Below are positions 1-9,990 of a DNA stretch of 64,000 nt, piece after piece. The notes below the pieces were generated by a model. That model searched no databases. It worked only from the letters and a program-made list of their open reading frames with translations, and was not told where the DNA came from. Source of the DNA: Ignavibacteria bacterium (GTDB lineage Bacteria; Bacteroidota; Ignavibacteria; Tepidaquicellales; Tepidaquicellaceae); assembly GCA_036262055.1 (NCBI GenBank), contig DATAJP010000002.1:1-64000 (forward strand), written 5' to 3'. A program made the translations under genes and the position numbers. Numbering within the stretch: the first letter of the stretch is position 1; each line of letters starts with the position of its first letter.

Positions 1-218
1 CTCCCTTCAACAACTTTTTGTCCTGTAGATGCATTTACAACTTCTCCGAAAAGATAAACATTAACGGATGCGCCTGTGTTTGTGAGTGTTACCTTCCACA
101 GGTTATCTGCCTTAAACTGAAACGGAGGCGGCTGCTGAAGCGTAACAGCCACCTGTGAATAGGAAATAGAAGCATATGTTATCGAAATCAATATTAAAAA
201 AAATATTTTTGTTTTCAT
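1..218 (-). CDS. Secreted protein, N-terminal part only (cut by left edge)
   Basis: The gene starts at an ATG whose complement is at 216-218 and runs off the left edge, leaving 72 residues. The first ~22 residues are a signal peptide (basic MKTK, hydrophobic core, ending near YSQ), so the product is exported. The mature start (VAVTLQQPPPFQF, then VYLFGEVVNAS) is clearly related to the start of the 1685-residue protein upstream on the same strand (VTIKMKRPPLNQL, then FYLFGTLTES). The two therefore share an N-terminal domain and are probably duplicates. The hairpin at 236-261 separates them. Function unknown; the rest is outside the window. Confidence 0.75.
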   Translation of the reverse strand, partial: MKTKIFFLILISITYASISYSQVAVTLQQPPPFQFKADNLWKVTLTNTGASVNVYLFGEVVNASTGQKVVEG

Positions 219-235
219 ATTTTTGTTTATTTAGA

Positions 236-261
236 AAGCCCTGATGAAAAAATCAGGGCTT
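236..261 (-). terminator. Hairpin between two secreted-protein genes
   Basis: Perfect 10-bp inverted repeat: AAGCCCTGAT (236-245) and ATCAGGGCTT (252-261) with a 6-nt loop. It lies 14 bases past the stop of the 1685-residue gene and before the start of the next gene on the same strand. The T-tract after it is weak, so it may only attenuate transcription. Confidence 0.6.
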
Positions 262-274
262 AATTTTATAAGTT

Positions 275-3200
275 CTATTTTTTCTTTGTGATACAATAAC
301 ACTCGCCATTATACTCAAAGCATAAATCACATTTGCCGCAGTCTTCACATTTGCCAATTATAACATCATATCTATCATTCATACCTGCGACGAATAACCC
401 TGATTCAAGCACATCTACATCTGAAGTTTTTTCATCTATGCTGTACAATACCCATAAATATTTCGCTCCGCTTTTAAGAGACTTCACTTCCGGAGGAAAC
501 TCGACCTTGTTAGCATTGTTGACAGGAATCTCAAAAATACCTTCAGCATCATTTAAAGTTTTGAAATCAATCTTGTTCGATGTTCCCGGAGCAAGTTCAA
601 CTAATCTTAAAACTCCTGTATTTGCATTACTAAAAGTAAACGTTGGGGTCAACGTGTTTACAGGGTTAAAAATTGTCGGAGATACGCCGGTGTTTGGATT
701 AATTACGCGGTCTCGAATTCTACTTATGACCGTACCGGTGTGATTAATAATTGTTGTCCCGACTCTGAAGCTTACTTGACAGCTGTCACATAAAACACCG
801 TTACAGTAAACTTTGAATTTGACTGTGTACGGAACCGTTTGGTTAAATACAATTGGTCCCTGGAGGTTCGCGGCAAAAGTATTGCCGGGAAGTAACTGAT
901 TGTCAGCTATTATAACTCCATTTCGTATAAGTGTGGCTCCGTATACAGGATTGCATTGAGGAACACCCTGACATTGAAAGGACGGAGCTTGAAAAGTATA
1001 ATTACCGGATGCAAATGTAGCTCCGCTATTAGTTCCGCAAGCAAGCTGCGTATTAGTAGTTGGGTTTGAGATTGTTATATTTCCTGTAAAAGGATTATTA
1101 ACTCCGCAGTTACATCCCTGTTGTTGACTTGGTCTTATTGATATTCTCATTGAATCACAGAATCTATCCCCACATTTTGCAAAAATCATCATGTCTTTTA
1201 CTGAAGTTATGTTTGTTATTGTCCATGGACCTGAAACAACCGGGTCGTTATTTATTCTGTAAAAGTAACTAACCGGACCGCAATTTGGTGGACAGTTATA
1301 AGATGGAGTTATTGTAACGCTGCTGTTATGGTTAACAGTATACATTGCTCCATTACTCATAGAAACATTCATCGGTGTGCTGCCAGTTGTATAGCTTATT
1401 AAGTTGTTTGTTGAATTCCAGCTTCCAAGCGAGCAATTGCAAGGAGTGGGTCCGGTAGTAGTAGTAAAATAAAACCCGCAAGTATCACAATTGTTAGTTC
1501 CGCAATTCGGAATAAGAACAAAGTGATAGGTTGCTGCGACGTTAGCGGGAGGAGCAAAATTAATTGGCATTGAAACATCAGAACCCGATGCAATAGTCTG
1601 GGATGTTGTTGTATTTACTAAATACCAATCATAAACAGAAGCGCATGTATATGGATTACATTGATAGCTTGCTTGAAGCGTTACTGTACTTCCTGCAGGT
1701 AATGGACCTACAGGGGTTGATAGATTATAATTGCAGTCAACATAATATGTTGCGCTACCGGCAGCATTACCAACTGTTAATTTTATTTGTTCCGAAATGT
1801 CATCCCATGGTTCTAACCATTGTCCGCATTTACATGAATCGTGTCCGACACTTCCACAAACCGGCATAGTATAGCATGTATCGAAGTGACAACATAGTGT
1901 TGACCATGTCTGGTTGTTTATAGAATAAATACTATCATACATAGTTGTTCTGAAACACAATTGTTCTCCCGGATTTATATCTGAAATTGTTGTATTTAAA
2001 TTACTTGAACTGGTCAATGAAGGTAAATTTAATCCCGGGAATATGGCCGGGTTAAATGTTGCAGAACCGACCGGAAGAGGTGATAGTGCAAAACCATCGG
2101 CAGTGAATCCTGTAACTGCATTGAACACCTGGAATTGATACCCAAACGTCCCGTCAGCATTACACCATAATGAATCATTGAAGATTCCAAGGCATCCATT
2201 GTTTGAAGGCGGTGGAGTGCAGTTTAAAATAAGAGTATCACGGCAAACAATTGAATCTCCAGCCGCGCTTGCGGTCAACCAATTAACAACTATAGTTGTC
2301 GGAGATGATGTATATCCGGCTAATGAAAAACTTAACGGTGTTGTTGTTCCGCCAGGAATTTTTCCGCTATTTGTCCACGGCAATGGTTTATATGTTACAG
2401 TTGTAAATGGTGAAGGATTATTTAACATCCATCCTGTTGGCGCAGTGATTGTGCCTGAATAAGTTACACCTGATGTTAATATATCGAGACTTACACCTGT
2501 AAAGTAATTTGGTAAATAATTATTATTCAAAGTTACATTCCATAAGCATCCGGGACCTACATAGCTTGCACTTGCATCGACATCAGAACAGATGCAAGAT
2601 TGAACAGGAACACAAATAGTATCTATACAGAAACAGCAATTTTCAGGTCCGATGGCTTTGACTACAAAACATAATTCCGATAAATCGTCTGCATTTGATA
2701 CGGATATTGTCTGCATTCCGGAAGTATTTCCGGTGATTACATCAGGACTTAAAGTTATAAGGGCAGGAGTAATTAATATGCCCGGGGTTACCGGAGTTAA
2801 TTCAAGAGTATGTATATCAAATCCTGCCTGATTTAAGAATGAAAAATTAATGTTGTATCCGCTACCGAAGCAATATACACTGTCAACGTTTAATTGCATG
2901 CAGTCTCTCTGGCAATTAAGCTTCAATGTATCTGTACACACTGTTGAATCATTATGCTTCCAATTTACAATTACTGATTGCGGTGTTGTAACATAATTAT
3001 TCAGGCAGAAATTTATGAAATTATTAGTCTGCCCCTGAGAAAGATTATTTCCCGATACGTTAACTAATGATAAATTTGTTGGACTTGAACTCTGATACTG
3101 CCATTGTGAATTAGGAGGCGTGGCAGGATAACCTGAAAATGTTATTGGAGCTTCAGTTAAAAACTGTACCCCGTTTATTCCTATTGCTGTTTGGTTGTTA

Positions 3201-5332
3201 ATCAGGTTAATAGTCCAGCAGCAATCACCTCCTGCATTAGCTTGTGCAGTTACTAAAAGTGAATCACAAGGATTCGAACAATTTACAAAGAAGTCATTAT
3301 TTTGACCTGCAACGAAACCTGATAATGAACCTGAAGAAACAGGAACTGTTCCACCGTTTAAGCTAAAATTTACTGTTGTAACAACGTCAAATCCATCAGG
3401 ATTAGGAGGAGTTGGAAAATCAGACGGGCTTATATTGAAACAATATGTTTGATTTGATGCATTAATAACCGGAGTAAATGGACCATATCCCGAAACAGGA
3501 GTGCCGTTTTGATAGAATTGCAAATTAATTGATTGAAGAGTTCCTGAAACTCCGTTCAATACGGGCGGCTGATATGAACCACAGATTTGTAATGGTACAC
3601 AATTCCCGGTTATGTTGTTGATACCGTTTGAGCCGTTATTATTACCTGAGCCTGAGCATCCTAAACAGACATTATCAATATACGCATATCCCCAATGAGC
3701 TCCTCCAGAACAATCAGCGGTTATAAATTCGACTGTAACATTTTGTCCGACAACATCAGGAGGGAGCGTTATGTTGACGCATGACCAATCTCTATAAAAA
3801 ATTCTCTGACCAATACTATAATTTTGATTCTGAAAAATAAATGTGCTGCTGGGGAGTGTTCCGAATGATACAAAAGGATTAGACGGTGCTCCGACCTCTT
3901 CAAGACGATATATTTCATTCCCGCTCATATCCAATATTCGTACTAAAAGAAAAGATTCACTGCCGTTTATTGCTCCTCCGGCGCCTGAATGGCTTTCCTG
4001 TAATACTATTGCATAGCTAAATGAAAAATTTTGGCTTGAAGCTAAAAAAGTTTGGCTTATGCTTTCTGCTCCAAGACCTGTTTTTGGGTTTCCTAATCTT
4101 AATGAACGTGTGCTTCCTCCCGGGGCAACAACAGGAAGACTATATGGTGTAGTTAATTGAGCGAGAATTGGATCAAGACCTGTACTTGTTTCCCAATTTC
4201 CATCGGGTAGAATTATATGCCTTCCCCAAAAAGTTTCAGCATTAAAGCCTCCTGTGTATGTAGCGGCAACATTCCCTGTACTATTTAAATTTAACCCGGT
4301 TCCTATAGGCAATCCCCCTGAATTACTTCCTGATATACCCGTATTCCATGAGCTAAAATCATTCATTTCAAAACCGCCATTAGTGCACGGCTGTCCTGCT
4401 GTTCTGTCAGGACCAGTACTTAAAATAAAAGGCAGCTTAACTCCAGAATTTTCCCGTTTAAATTTTTCAATAATTTTTTCAATTTCAGCTTCAGGTGTTT
4501 TTATTGACCGTAAATCTTGCCTTATAAAATTATATTCATCGGATATTGGTGAACCAAGATTTAATAAAAATATATTACTTTTTATTTTTCCAGAAATAAT
4601 TTGCCATGCGTAACTTTTCCCTTCAACAAACTTCGGAGCTGATGACGGATACTGAAACATTTGTGTACGGATTTCTTCTTTTTCAAAAAATGCTTTGTTC
4701 TTAAGCATTGTATTATCCGGTGACTCATTTCCCTTTATCTCAACAATTTTAATTTTATAAGGACCATCCGTTTTTCCGCCTAAGATTGTCCAGCTGAAAA
4801 TTACAGGTTCATCAGGTCCTATCTGAGTTTTATTATCCGGAGTCAATAAAGATATTTCAATTTCGCTTTGAATTAATATTTCCTGTTCAATGCAGTCATT
4901 TCCTATTTCTTCATTTGTGCCGGTTTGTTTTGCAGTTACACAAATGGTATAATTACCATCGGGCAAAGAACCTTTTCGCATCAATGCTTCCTTATACCTG
5001 TTATCCGAATTAGGATAGGAAATGTCAGGCGTTTTAGGCAAGTCACTTGCCTTAAATTGTTTTCTTTCTTTCGGACCAAGTGTTATGGGCACTGTTGTTG
5101 CAGTGGCAATCATACCGGTTTTAGATTCCGTAAGAGTTCCAAAGAGATAAAACTCAACTCTTTCATTAGTATTATTTGCAAGCTCGATGTTATATAAATC
5201 CGCAATGCCAAGCTGGTTTAACGGAGGTCTTTTCATTTTAATTGTTACCGATTGAGCATTTGCATCAGTTAAATTAATCCCCAAAAACTGAAAGGCAACA
5301 AACAAAAGACAAAGAAGTTTTAATGTTTTCAT
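275..5332 (-). CDS. Giant Cys-rich secreted/cell-surface protein (1685 aa)
   Basis: Exported protein of unknown function. Residues 1-26 form a signal peptide ending near ANAQ. Residues ~27-150 are an N-terminal module shared with the partial neighbour at the left edge. Residues ~155-270 look like an Ig/fibronectin-type fold (LLTPDNKTQIGPDEPVIFSW). From ~314 comes a jelly-roll-like region that starts CTNGGFEMNDFSSWNTG, as in carbohydrate-binding-like modules. The middle is Thr/Asn/Pro-rich with many cysteines. Three related CxC-headed repeats begin near 1163, 1297 and 1406. A second Ig-like region follows at ~1560-1660. The protein ends in a Cys cluster (CEDCGKCDLC and CYC) instead of a T9SS sorting domain. 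An adhesin or surface-layer role is possible but is inference. The small gene at 5351-5683 lies just upstream on the same strand. Confidence 0.8.
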   Translation of the reverse strand: MKTLKLLCLLFVAFQFLGINLTDANAQSVTIKMKRPPLNQLGIADLYNIELANNTNERVEFYLFGTLTESKTGMIATATTVPITLGPKERKQFKASDLPKTPDISYPNSDNRYKEALMRKGSLPDGNYTICVTAKQTGTNEEIGNDCIEQEILIQSEIEISLLTPDNKTQIGPDEPVIFSWTILGGKTDGPYKIKIVEIKGNESPDNTMLKNKAFFEKEEIRTQMFQYPSSAPKFVEGKSYAWQIISGKIKSNIFLLNLGSPISDEYNFIRQDLRSIKTPEAEIEKIIEKFKRENSGVKLPFILSTGPDRTAGQPCTNGGFEMNDFSSWNTGISGSNSGGLPIGTGLNLNSTGNVAATYTGGFNAETFWGRHIILPDGNWETSTGLDPILAQLTTPYSLPVVAPGGSTRSLRLGNPKTGLGAESISQTFLASSQNFSFSYAIVLQESHSGAGGAINGSESFLLVRILDMSGNEIYRLEEVGAPSNPFVSFGTLPSSTFIFQNQNYSIGQRIFYRDWSCVNITLPPDVVGQNVTVEFITADCSGGAHWGYAYIDNVCLGCSGSGNNNGSNGINNITGNCVPLQICGSYQPPVLNGVSGTLQSINLQFYQNGTPVSGYGPFTPVINASNQTYCFNISPSDFPTPPNPDGFDVVTTVNFSLNGGTVPVSSGSLSGFVAGQNNDFFVNCSNPCDSLLVTAQANAGGDCCWTINLINNQTAIGINGVQFLTEAPITFSGYPATPPNSQWQYQSSSPTNLSLVNVSGNNLSQGQTNNFINFCLNNYVTTPQSVIVNWKHNDSTVCTDTLKLNCQRDCMQLNVDSVYCFGSGYNINFSFLNQAGFDIHTLELTPVTPGILITPALITLSPDVITGNTSGMQTISVSNADDLSELCFVVKAIGPENCCFCIDTICVPVQSCICSDVDASASYVGPGCLWNVTLNNNYLPNYFTGVSLDILTSGVTYSGTITAPTGWMLNNPSPFTTVTYKPLPWTNSGKIPGGTTTPLSFSLAGYTSSPTTIVVNWLTASAAGDSIVCRDTLILNCTPPPSNNGCLGIFNDSLWCNADGTFGYQFQVFNAVTGFTADGFALSPLPVGSATFNPAIFPGLNLPSLTSSSNLNTTISDINPGEQLCFRTTMYDSIYSINNQTWSTLCCHFDTCYTMPVCGSVGHDSCKCGQWLEPWDDISEQIKLTVGNAAGSATYYVDCNYNLSTPVGPLPAGSTVTLQASYQCNPYTCASVYDWYLVNTTTSQTIASGSDVSMPINFAPPANVAATYHFVLIPNCGTNNCDTCGFYFTTTTGPTPCNCSLGSWNSTNNLISYTTGSTPMNVSMSNGAMYTVNHNSSVTITPSYNCPPNCGPVSYFYRINNDPVVSGPWTITNITSVKDMMIFAKCGDRFCDSMRISIRPSQQQGCNCGVNNPFTGNITISNPTTNTQLACGTNSGATFASGNYTFQAPSFQCQGVPQCNPVYGATLIRNGVIIADNQLLPGNTFAANLQGPIVFNQTVPYTVKFKVYCNGVLCDSCQVSFRVGTTIINHTGTVISRIRDRVINPNTGVSPTIFNPVNTLTPTFTFSNANTGVLRLVELAPGTSNKIDFKTLNDAEGIFEIPVNNANKVEFPPEVKSLKSGAKYLWVLYSIDEKTSDVDVLESGLFVAGMNDRYDVIIGKCEDCGKCDLCFEYNGECYCITKKK

Positions 5333-5350
5333 TTTTATTTGTTTATTTTT

Positions 5351-5683
5351 TTAATTTTTATTATTTAAACTTTTTAGTCCGAAGTCTTTTAATTTTTCAG
5401 AACGCTTGCCGTGAATGCTGTATATTTGATCACGAACTTTTACATACATTGTCTTTGCATGCTCATTAATAAACTTATTCAGTTCGCGTCTCTTTTCGGT
5501 GAGTTCATTTTCTCTTACAGTAATTTCATCAGTCAGGTTTTTTATGTGACTTGTAACTTCTGCGATGCTATCAGGGGTAGGACCGTTGCTTAAAGGCCAA
5601 GTGTTTAAATGCTTTTTAACTCCGGTTGTTAAGTTAAGTAATTGTTTCATAAGAAATAATGCATTCTTTGAAGGTATATTCAT
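5351..5683 (-). CDS. Small helical protein, unknown function
   Basis: This 110-residue protein has no signal peptide or membrane segment. Residues ~40-80 are rich in Glu, Lys and Leu (EITVRENELTEKRRELNK) and probably form a coiled coil; the C-terminal third is basic. It lies 18 bases upstream of the giant secreted protein on the same strand, so the two could be co-transcribed. I do not recognise a family. The start at 5683 gives a plausible N terminus and no longer in-frame candidate was evident. Confidence 0.6.
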   Translation of the reverse strand: MNIPSKNALFLMKQLLNLTTGVKKHLNTWPLSNGPTPDSIAEVTSHIKNLTDEITVRENELTEKRRELNKFINEHAKTMYVKVRDQIYSIHGKRSEKLKDFGLKSLNNKN

Positions 5684-5891
5684 CTCAATTATTGGAATTT
5701 TATTTTCAAGTGTTGGTTTCCGTTAAGCAAGTTTAAGATTATTATTTTCCATTTCCAAAGAATGAAAATTGAGTTTGTGAATTCTAATTTTGTAAATTTC
5801 TCATTTTGGCAGTTGAAAAACTTAATATTTTAGCTATTTTTACGGGAGGGAGATGGCAGTTTGTGAATTTTAACGGGGGAATAAAATTCAT

Positions 5892-7334
5892 TTGAAGAAA
5901 AATTTAGACATAAATCTACAGCTTCTTCCATACGAGGAATTATCCAAATTTGAAGATTTTATAAACTCTCCATACTTCAATAAGCTCCCACGCCTTATAA
6001 AATTATTCCAATTCATTAAAGAAAATTACGATCTGATACATAAGAATAAACTGAATCGGGAAGACCTTTCTGCCTTTATGTATCCAGGCGAGCCGTTCAA
6101 GGATACAAGCATTCGCAAGCTGATTTCCGATTTTAATAAACACATAGATAAATTTGCCATACAAAAAGAGCTTGAAGATGATAAAATAGATTATAATCTC
6201 AAGCTCTTAAAACAGTTAAGAAAAAACAGAGTTGAGGATAAGTTTGACAGGTTATATAAAGAAATAGATTTGTTGAATGAGGAAGACCGTTCGGAAGTTG
6301 ACCAGTATTATGAAAACCGCACGCGGCTTTTGTGTGAAAGATTCGAACTGTTATTTCACAAAAGCATAAAAGAAAAGAAAGAAATTTTTCAAAAAAAATC
6401 CGACATGCTTGACCTTGAGTTCGTATTGAAGAAAATTTATTTGTATGAATCAATGACTTCGGTAGAAGGTGTGAATAAAAATGTTTCTTATCACTTCACT
6501 TTTTTTAATGAGATTGATAAGTACATAAATTCCAATAAAGACTTTATAATGGAAAATGAACCCGAGCTATATAGAAATTATCTCCAGCTAAGAATTCAAC
6601 TGACCTTAGATAAAAATTTATTGGATGAATTAGAACATATTGTGTATTCAAAATATGCACAGAAAAACATTTTAAGACCTTTAATAGATTTATCTAATAT
6701 TTACACTTATGTAGGTTTAAGAACCCCCGGACTTCGTTCAGTTTATTCAAGAAAAAATTTTGAGATCTATAAATATATAGAGAAAAATAAACTGCTGAGT
6801 AAGTTTTATATAAATCATATAAATTTTGTGAGAGCTATTCAATCAGGATTGTCTGCCAAGGAATTTGAGTGGACAAAAACATTCATAGATAATTATAAAA
6901 ATAAAATTAAACCTGAATTCAGGGACGATGTTAAAAACTATTCTTATGGTAAATTATATTATGAATTAAAGAATTATGAAAAATCTTTGTTTTATTTAAC
7001 TTTGGTAAATTTTAAAGATTATTATATTTACACAAACGCAAAGAAAATGCTGCTAAGAACCGAATACGAATTGGGTAATAATGAAAATGTTATTTCACAG
7101 ATTGAAAGCATACAAAAATTTTATAACTCACATACTGAAATAACTGATGCATACAAAATAGATACTTTGAATTACATATTGATTCTGAACGAGCTTGCAA
7201 AGCTACAATTAAATTCTCGCAATAAATCTGATAAATTATTTAAAAAGAATAAATTATTAAAGAACCTGGAAAAAAATAAAAATAATATTGTTTATTATAA
7301 TTGGCTTCTAGAAAAGATTACAAAATTGAAATAA
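5892..7334 (+). CDS. Helical TPR-like protein, unknown function (480 aa)
   Basis: Cytoplasmic, mostly alpha-helical protein. Residues ~10-90 form a compact N-terminal domain (YEELSKFEDFINSPYFNK), followed by long Lys/Glu/Tyr-rich helices resembling degenerate TPR repeats. The layout matches the 501-residue protein at 60740-62245 (a short N-terminal domain with a KLF motif, then helical repeats), so I treat the two as members of one family seen in Bacteroidota/Ignavibacteria. The start is TTG at 5892: an in-frame ATG at 5853 is followed by a stop at 5871, and a GGGGGA stretch lies just upstream of the TTG. Transcription likely ends at the hairpin directly after the stop. Confidence 0.7.
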   Translation: MKKNLDINLQLLPYEELSKFEDFINSPYFNKLPRLIKLFQFIKENYDLIHKNKLNREDLSAFMYPGEPFKDTSIRKLISDFNKHIDKFAIQKELEDDKIDYNLKLLKQLRKNRVEDKFDRLYKEIDLLNEEDRSEVDQYYENRTRLLCERFELLFHKSIKEKKEIFQKKSDMLDLEFVLKKIYLYESMTSVEGVNKNVSYHFTFFNEIDKYINSNKDFIMENEPELYRNYLQLRIQLTLDKNLLDELEHIVYSKYAQKNILRPLIDLSNIYTYVGLRTPGLRSVYSRKNFEIYKYIEKNKLLSKFYINHINFVRAIQSGLSAKEFEWTKTFIDNYKNKIKPEFRDDVKNYSYGKLYYELKNYEKSLFYLTLVNFKDYYIYTNAKKMLLRTEYELGNNENVISQIESIQKFYNSHTEITDAYKIDTLNYILILNELAKLQLNSRNKSDKLFKKNKLLKNLEKNKNNIVYYNWLLEKITKLK

Positions 7335-7359
7335 AAAAAGCGGGTGTTGCCCGCTTTTT
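7335..7359. terminator. Bidirectional rho-independent terminator
   Basis: Perfect 10-bp arms AAAAAGCGGG (7335-7344) and CCCGCTTTTT (7350-7359) with a 5-nt loop. A-tract and T-tract flank the GC stem, so it works in both directions. It sits between the convergent genes ending at 7334 (+) and 7381 (-). Confidence 0.9.
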
Positions 7360-7380
7360 AGTTGGTTCATCAAATCGTTA

Positions 7381-7632
7381 TTATTCATCATCATCAGGAG
7401 GATCGTATGGTCCGCCGCTTCCGTCACCTGTGCAGCTGCAGGTGTCGTCGTCACGGGTATTTGGGTCATCCCATGGGCAAGGGCAAATACATGTATCACA
7501 TTCTGTGTTAGATAAAGTTAACTGATTGTTTTTATTGCTATTTGTTGAGGTTTCTGCTGATGCAGATAATGAAATTATGAGGTAGAGAGCGGTTAAAAAA
7601 GCTGCTGAAAAAAGTCTTAAATTCTTTATCAT
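7381..7632 (-). CDS. Small secreted Cys/Asp-rich peptide (83 aa)
   Basis: Residues 1-26 are a good signal peptide (basic MIKNLR, hydrophobic core, ending ASAE). The mature part is ~57 residues: a Ser/Thr/Asn-rich linker and then a compact CDTCICPCPWDD region, CSC, and an acidic PPDDDE end. Six cysteines and many aspartates in ~35 residues suggest metal binding or a disulfide-locked fold, but I recognise no family. It is divergent from the T9SS Kelch/BNR protein at 7771, so the 138-base gap probably holds both promoters. Transcription ends at the shared hairpin. Confidence 0.65.
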   Translation of the reverse strand: MIKNLRLFSAAFLTALYLIISLSASAETSTNSNKNNQLTLSNTECDTCICPCPWDDPNTRDDDTCSCTGDGSGGPYDPPDDDE

Positions 7633-7770
7633 TTTTTGGTTTCCTTTACTTTTGTTTTTGAATCCGTTATCGAATTCTATATCAAAAGTATTCTCAGACC
7701 TTACCGGAAACCTTACCGATTTTTTGTTAAAACCTTACTGAAAAAAATTTAAATTTTCTCTTATATCTAT

Positions 7771-9990
7771 ATGAAAAAAACTTTACTGTATTTTTTAATT
7801 ATGTGTCTTGCTTATGGCTTTGTTGGCGATGCCGGTAATAACTGGTTTATATTAAATGCATCACTTCCATCACCTGCCGCAAGTTTTCCTGTTATAGCTT
7901 TTACCTCGGCAAGCGATACCAATAAATACATAATTATGCCGGGAGGTCTTGTGAATGATTCTATATCGAGAAGAGTATTACGTTTGAAAGCATCGATAGG
8001 AGTAATAGATGAAATGCCTCCGTTGCCGGAAAGATTAATGAACGGAGCAGGATTTAAAATCGGAGACAGTATTTATTATGCAGGAGGGTTTAAGCCGGGA
8101 TGGAATGAAATAAAATTTGCGCAGAGAGATACAATATTTGACATAGTTTTTCCCTCAAAGGATACCGGGTATGCGGCAGGAGATACAAACAGAATTTTCA
8201 GGACGACAAATATGGGATTGGATTGGACAAATGTTAATCTTCCGGGTAGTTATAAAAAAACATATAATCTGAAATTCATTAATACACTTACGGGATGGGC
8301 AAGCTGCACGGGTGATTCAAATAAATTATATAAAACAATTAACGGAGGAACTACCTGGACTCCAATGCTTTCGAGTTCAGAAACTTTTTACGGACTGGAT
8401 TTTGTGAATGATACTATTGGGTTTATCTGTGGAACAGCAAATCAAATTGGCAAAACTTCAAACCAGGGTACAAATTGGAGTCTAATTTCATTCAACACTG
8501 CAACATGGAATTCAATTGATTTCATAAATTCTTCAACAGGTTTGGTTTGCGGAACGGACGGCAAAGTCGGAAGAACAACAAACGGCGGAACTAACTGGAC
8601 TCTTTTCAGCACGCTCGGAACAAATGAAGCTTTGTATTCAATAAAGATGCTTACACCAACGAAAGTTATTGTTGTAGGAGATTCGGGAAGAATTTTATAT
8701 TCTTCAAACGGAGGAATGGACTGGAGCTTTCAGACATCCGGCATAACTTATAAGCTAAGAAACATCCAAAGTTCAGATTCGCTCAACCTTGTCGCATGCG
8801 GAGACAATGGCGTTTATCTATGGTCAACAAACGGCGGCGCAAAATGGAACAGGCGAAAGGGAATAACACCGAATAATTTATATTCCATTGCTGAGCCCCT
8901 GAGAGATACTTCTGTATTTACCGGCGGAAGAAACGGCATTATTTATAAGGACAACAACAGCAAGTTTAATTATGAAATCTCAAATAAAACTTATAAGCTC
9001 AGAGTTGCGCCGACAGTCGGAATCTGGGAATTGAGAGATACTCTTCCCAAGCCGCTTGCAGAAATATTTAATTCAAGCGCAACAACAAAAAACCAGTTTG
9101 GATTCATCGCCGGAGGATTATCATTATCGGATTCTGTTTCAAACAATGTTTATTTTTTTAATTCGAAAATAAATAAATGGTTTTTAAGTACTCCTATAAA
9201 TAAAAATTTATCTGAAGGCGCGCTCGTATCAATGAATGATTCACAACTTGTATATGTAGGGGGCAGAAAACATGATACCGAGTTCAGCAGTAAGACTTTT
9301 AAAGGGAAAATAACATACAACGCGGGAGGAGTTAATGACATAAGTTGGGATTCGGGAGCACCTTATCCAATCGGCGGAGTTTTTGCTCACGGAGGAATGG
9401 CTTTTAAGTCTGCAGGAATCGCAGTTTTTGTCGGAGGCAATGTAGTTGTGCATCATGATAACATTCCTCCGTTTGACAGAGCTTTTAAATACGTTTTCAA
9501 TGATGATACATACCAGCCTTTGGATGATGCATTACTTCCAATTTGTCATACCGGAATTGATGGTTTTGAAATAACGTTTCCAGGCGCTGACATAAACGCT
9601 GTAACACCGGTTAGAATTTTTGCACCCGGCGGGATGGCGGGAAACAATTATAATTTAACAGATTCCATTCAAGTCTATAAAAATTCCGACATATCTGTTA
9701 ACATAAAGGAACACGTTTCTGAAATTTCAAATTACTACCTGAGACAAAATTATCCGAACCCGTTTAATCCTTTTACTAATTTTGAGTTTCAGATTGCAAA
9801 GCAAGAGACAGTAAGATTATCAATTTATGATTTGAGAGGAAAGAGGATAGCAGTTCTTATTAATGAAAGCTTAAAACCCGGCACATATAAAATTATTTTT
9901 AATGGAAATAATTTATCTTCCGGGGTTTATTATTACAAACTTGAGGCAGGAAAATTCAATGAAACGAGAAAAATGGTATTACTCAAATGA
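7771..9990 (+). CDS. Secreted Kelch / YCF48-like BNR-repeat protein with T9SS sorting domain
   Basis: Exported surface or secreted protein of 739 residues. A signal peptide spans ~1-20. Kelch-like GG motifs occur at the start (IIMPGG, YYAGGF) and again later (FIAGGLS, VYVGGRK, VFVGGNV). Residues ~120-370 carry repeated NGGTTWT / NGGMDWSF units, the Asp-box-like motif of YCF48/sortilin-type beta-propellers. The last ~85 residues are a type A T9SS sorting domain (LRQNYPNPFNPFTNFEF, then SGVYYYKLEAGKF and MVLLK), which would be removed on export across the outer membrane. Its stop codon touches that of the next gene on the other strand. The ligand of the propellers is unknown. Confidence 0.85.
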   Translation: MKKTLLYFLIMCLAYGFVGDAGNNWFILNASLPSPAASFPVIAFTSASDTNKYIIMPGGLVNDSISRRVLRLKASIGVIDEMPPLPERLMNGAGFKIGDSIYYAGGFKPGWNEIKFAQRDTIFDIVFPSKDTGYAAGDTNRIFRTTNMGLDWTNVNLPGSYKKTYNLKFINTLTGWASCTGDSNKLYKTINGGTTWTPMLSSSETFYGLDFVNDTIGFICGTANQIGKTSNQGTNWSLISFNTATWNSIDFINSSTGLVCGTDGKVGRTTNGGTNWTLFSTLGTNEALYSIKMLTPTKVIVVGDSGRILYSSNGGMDWSFQTSGITYKLRNIQSSDSLNLVACGDNGVYLWSTNGGAKWNRRKGITPNNLYSIAEPLRDTSVFTGGRNGIIYKDNNSKFNYEISNKTYKLRVAPTVGIWELRDTLPKPLAEIFNSSATTKNQFGFIAGGLSLSDSVSNNVYFFNSKINKWFLSTPINKNLSEGALVSMNDSQLVYVGGRKHDTEFSSKTFKGKITYNAGGVNDISWDSGAPYPIGGVFAHGGMAFKSAGIAVFVGGNVVVHHDNIPPFDRAFKYVFNDDTYQPLDDALLPICHTGIDGFEITFPGADINAVTPVRIFAPGGMAGNNYNLTDSIQVYKNSDISVNIKEHVSEISNYYLRQNYPNPFNPFTNFEFQIAKQETVRLSIYDLRGKRIAVLINESLKPGTYKIIFNGNNLSSGVYYYKLEAGKFNETRKMVLLK

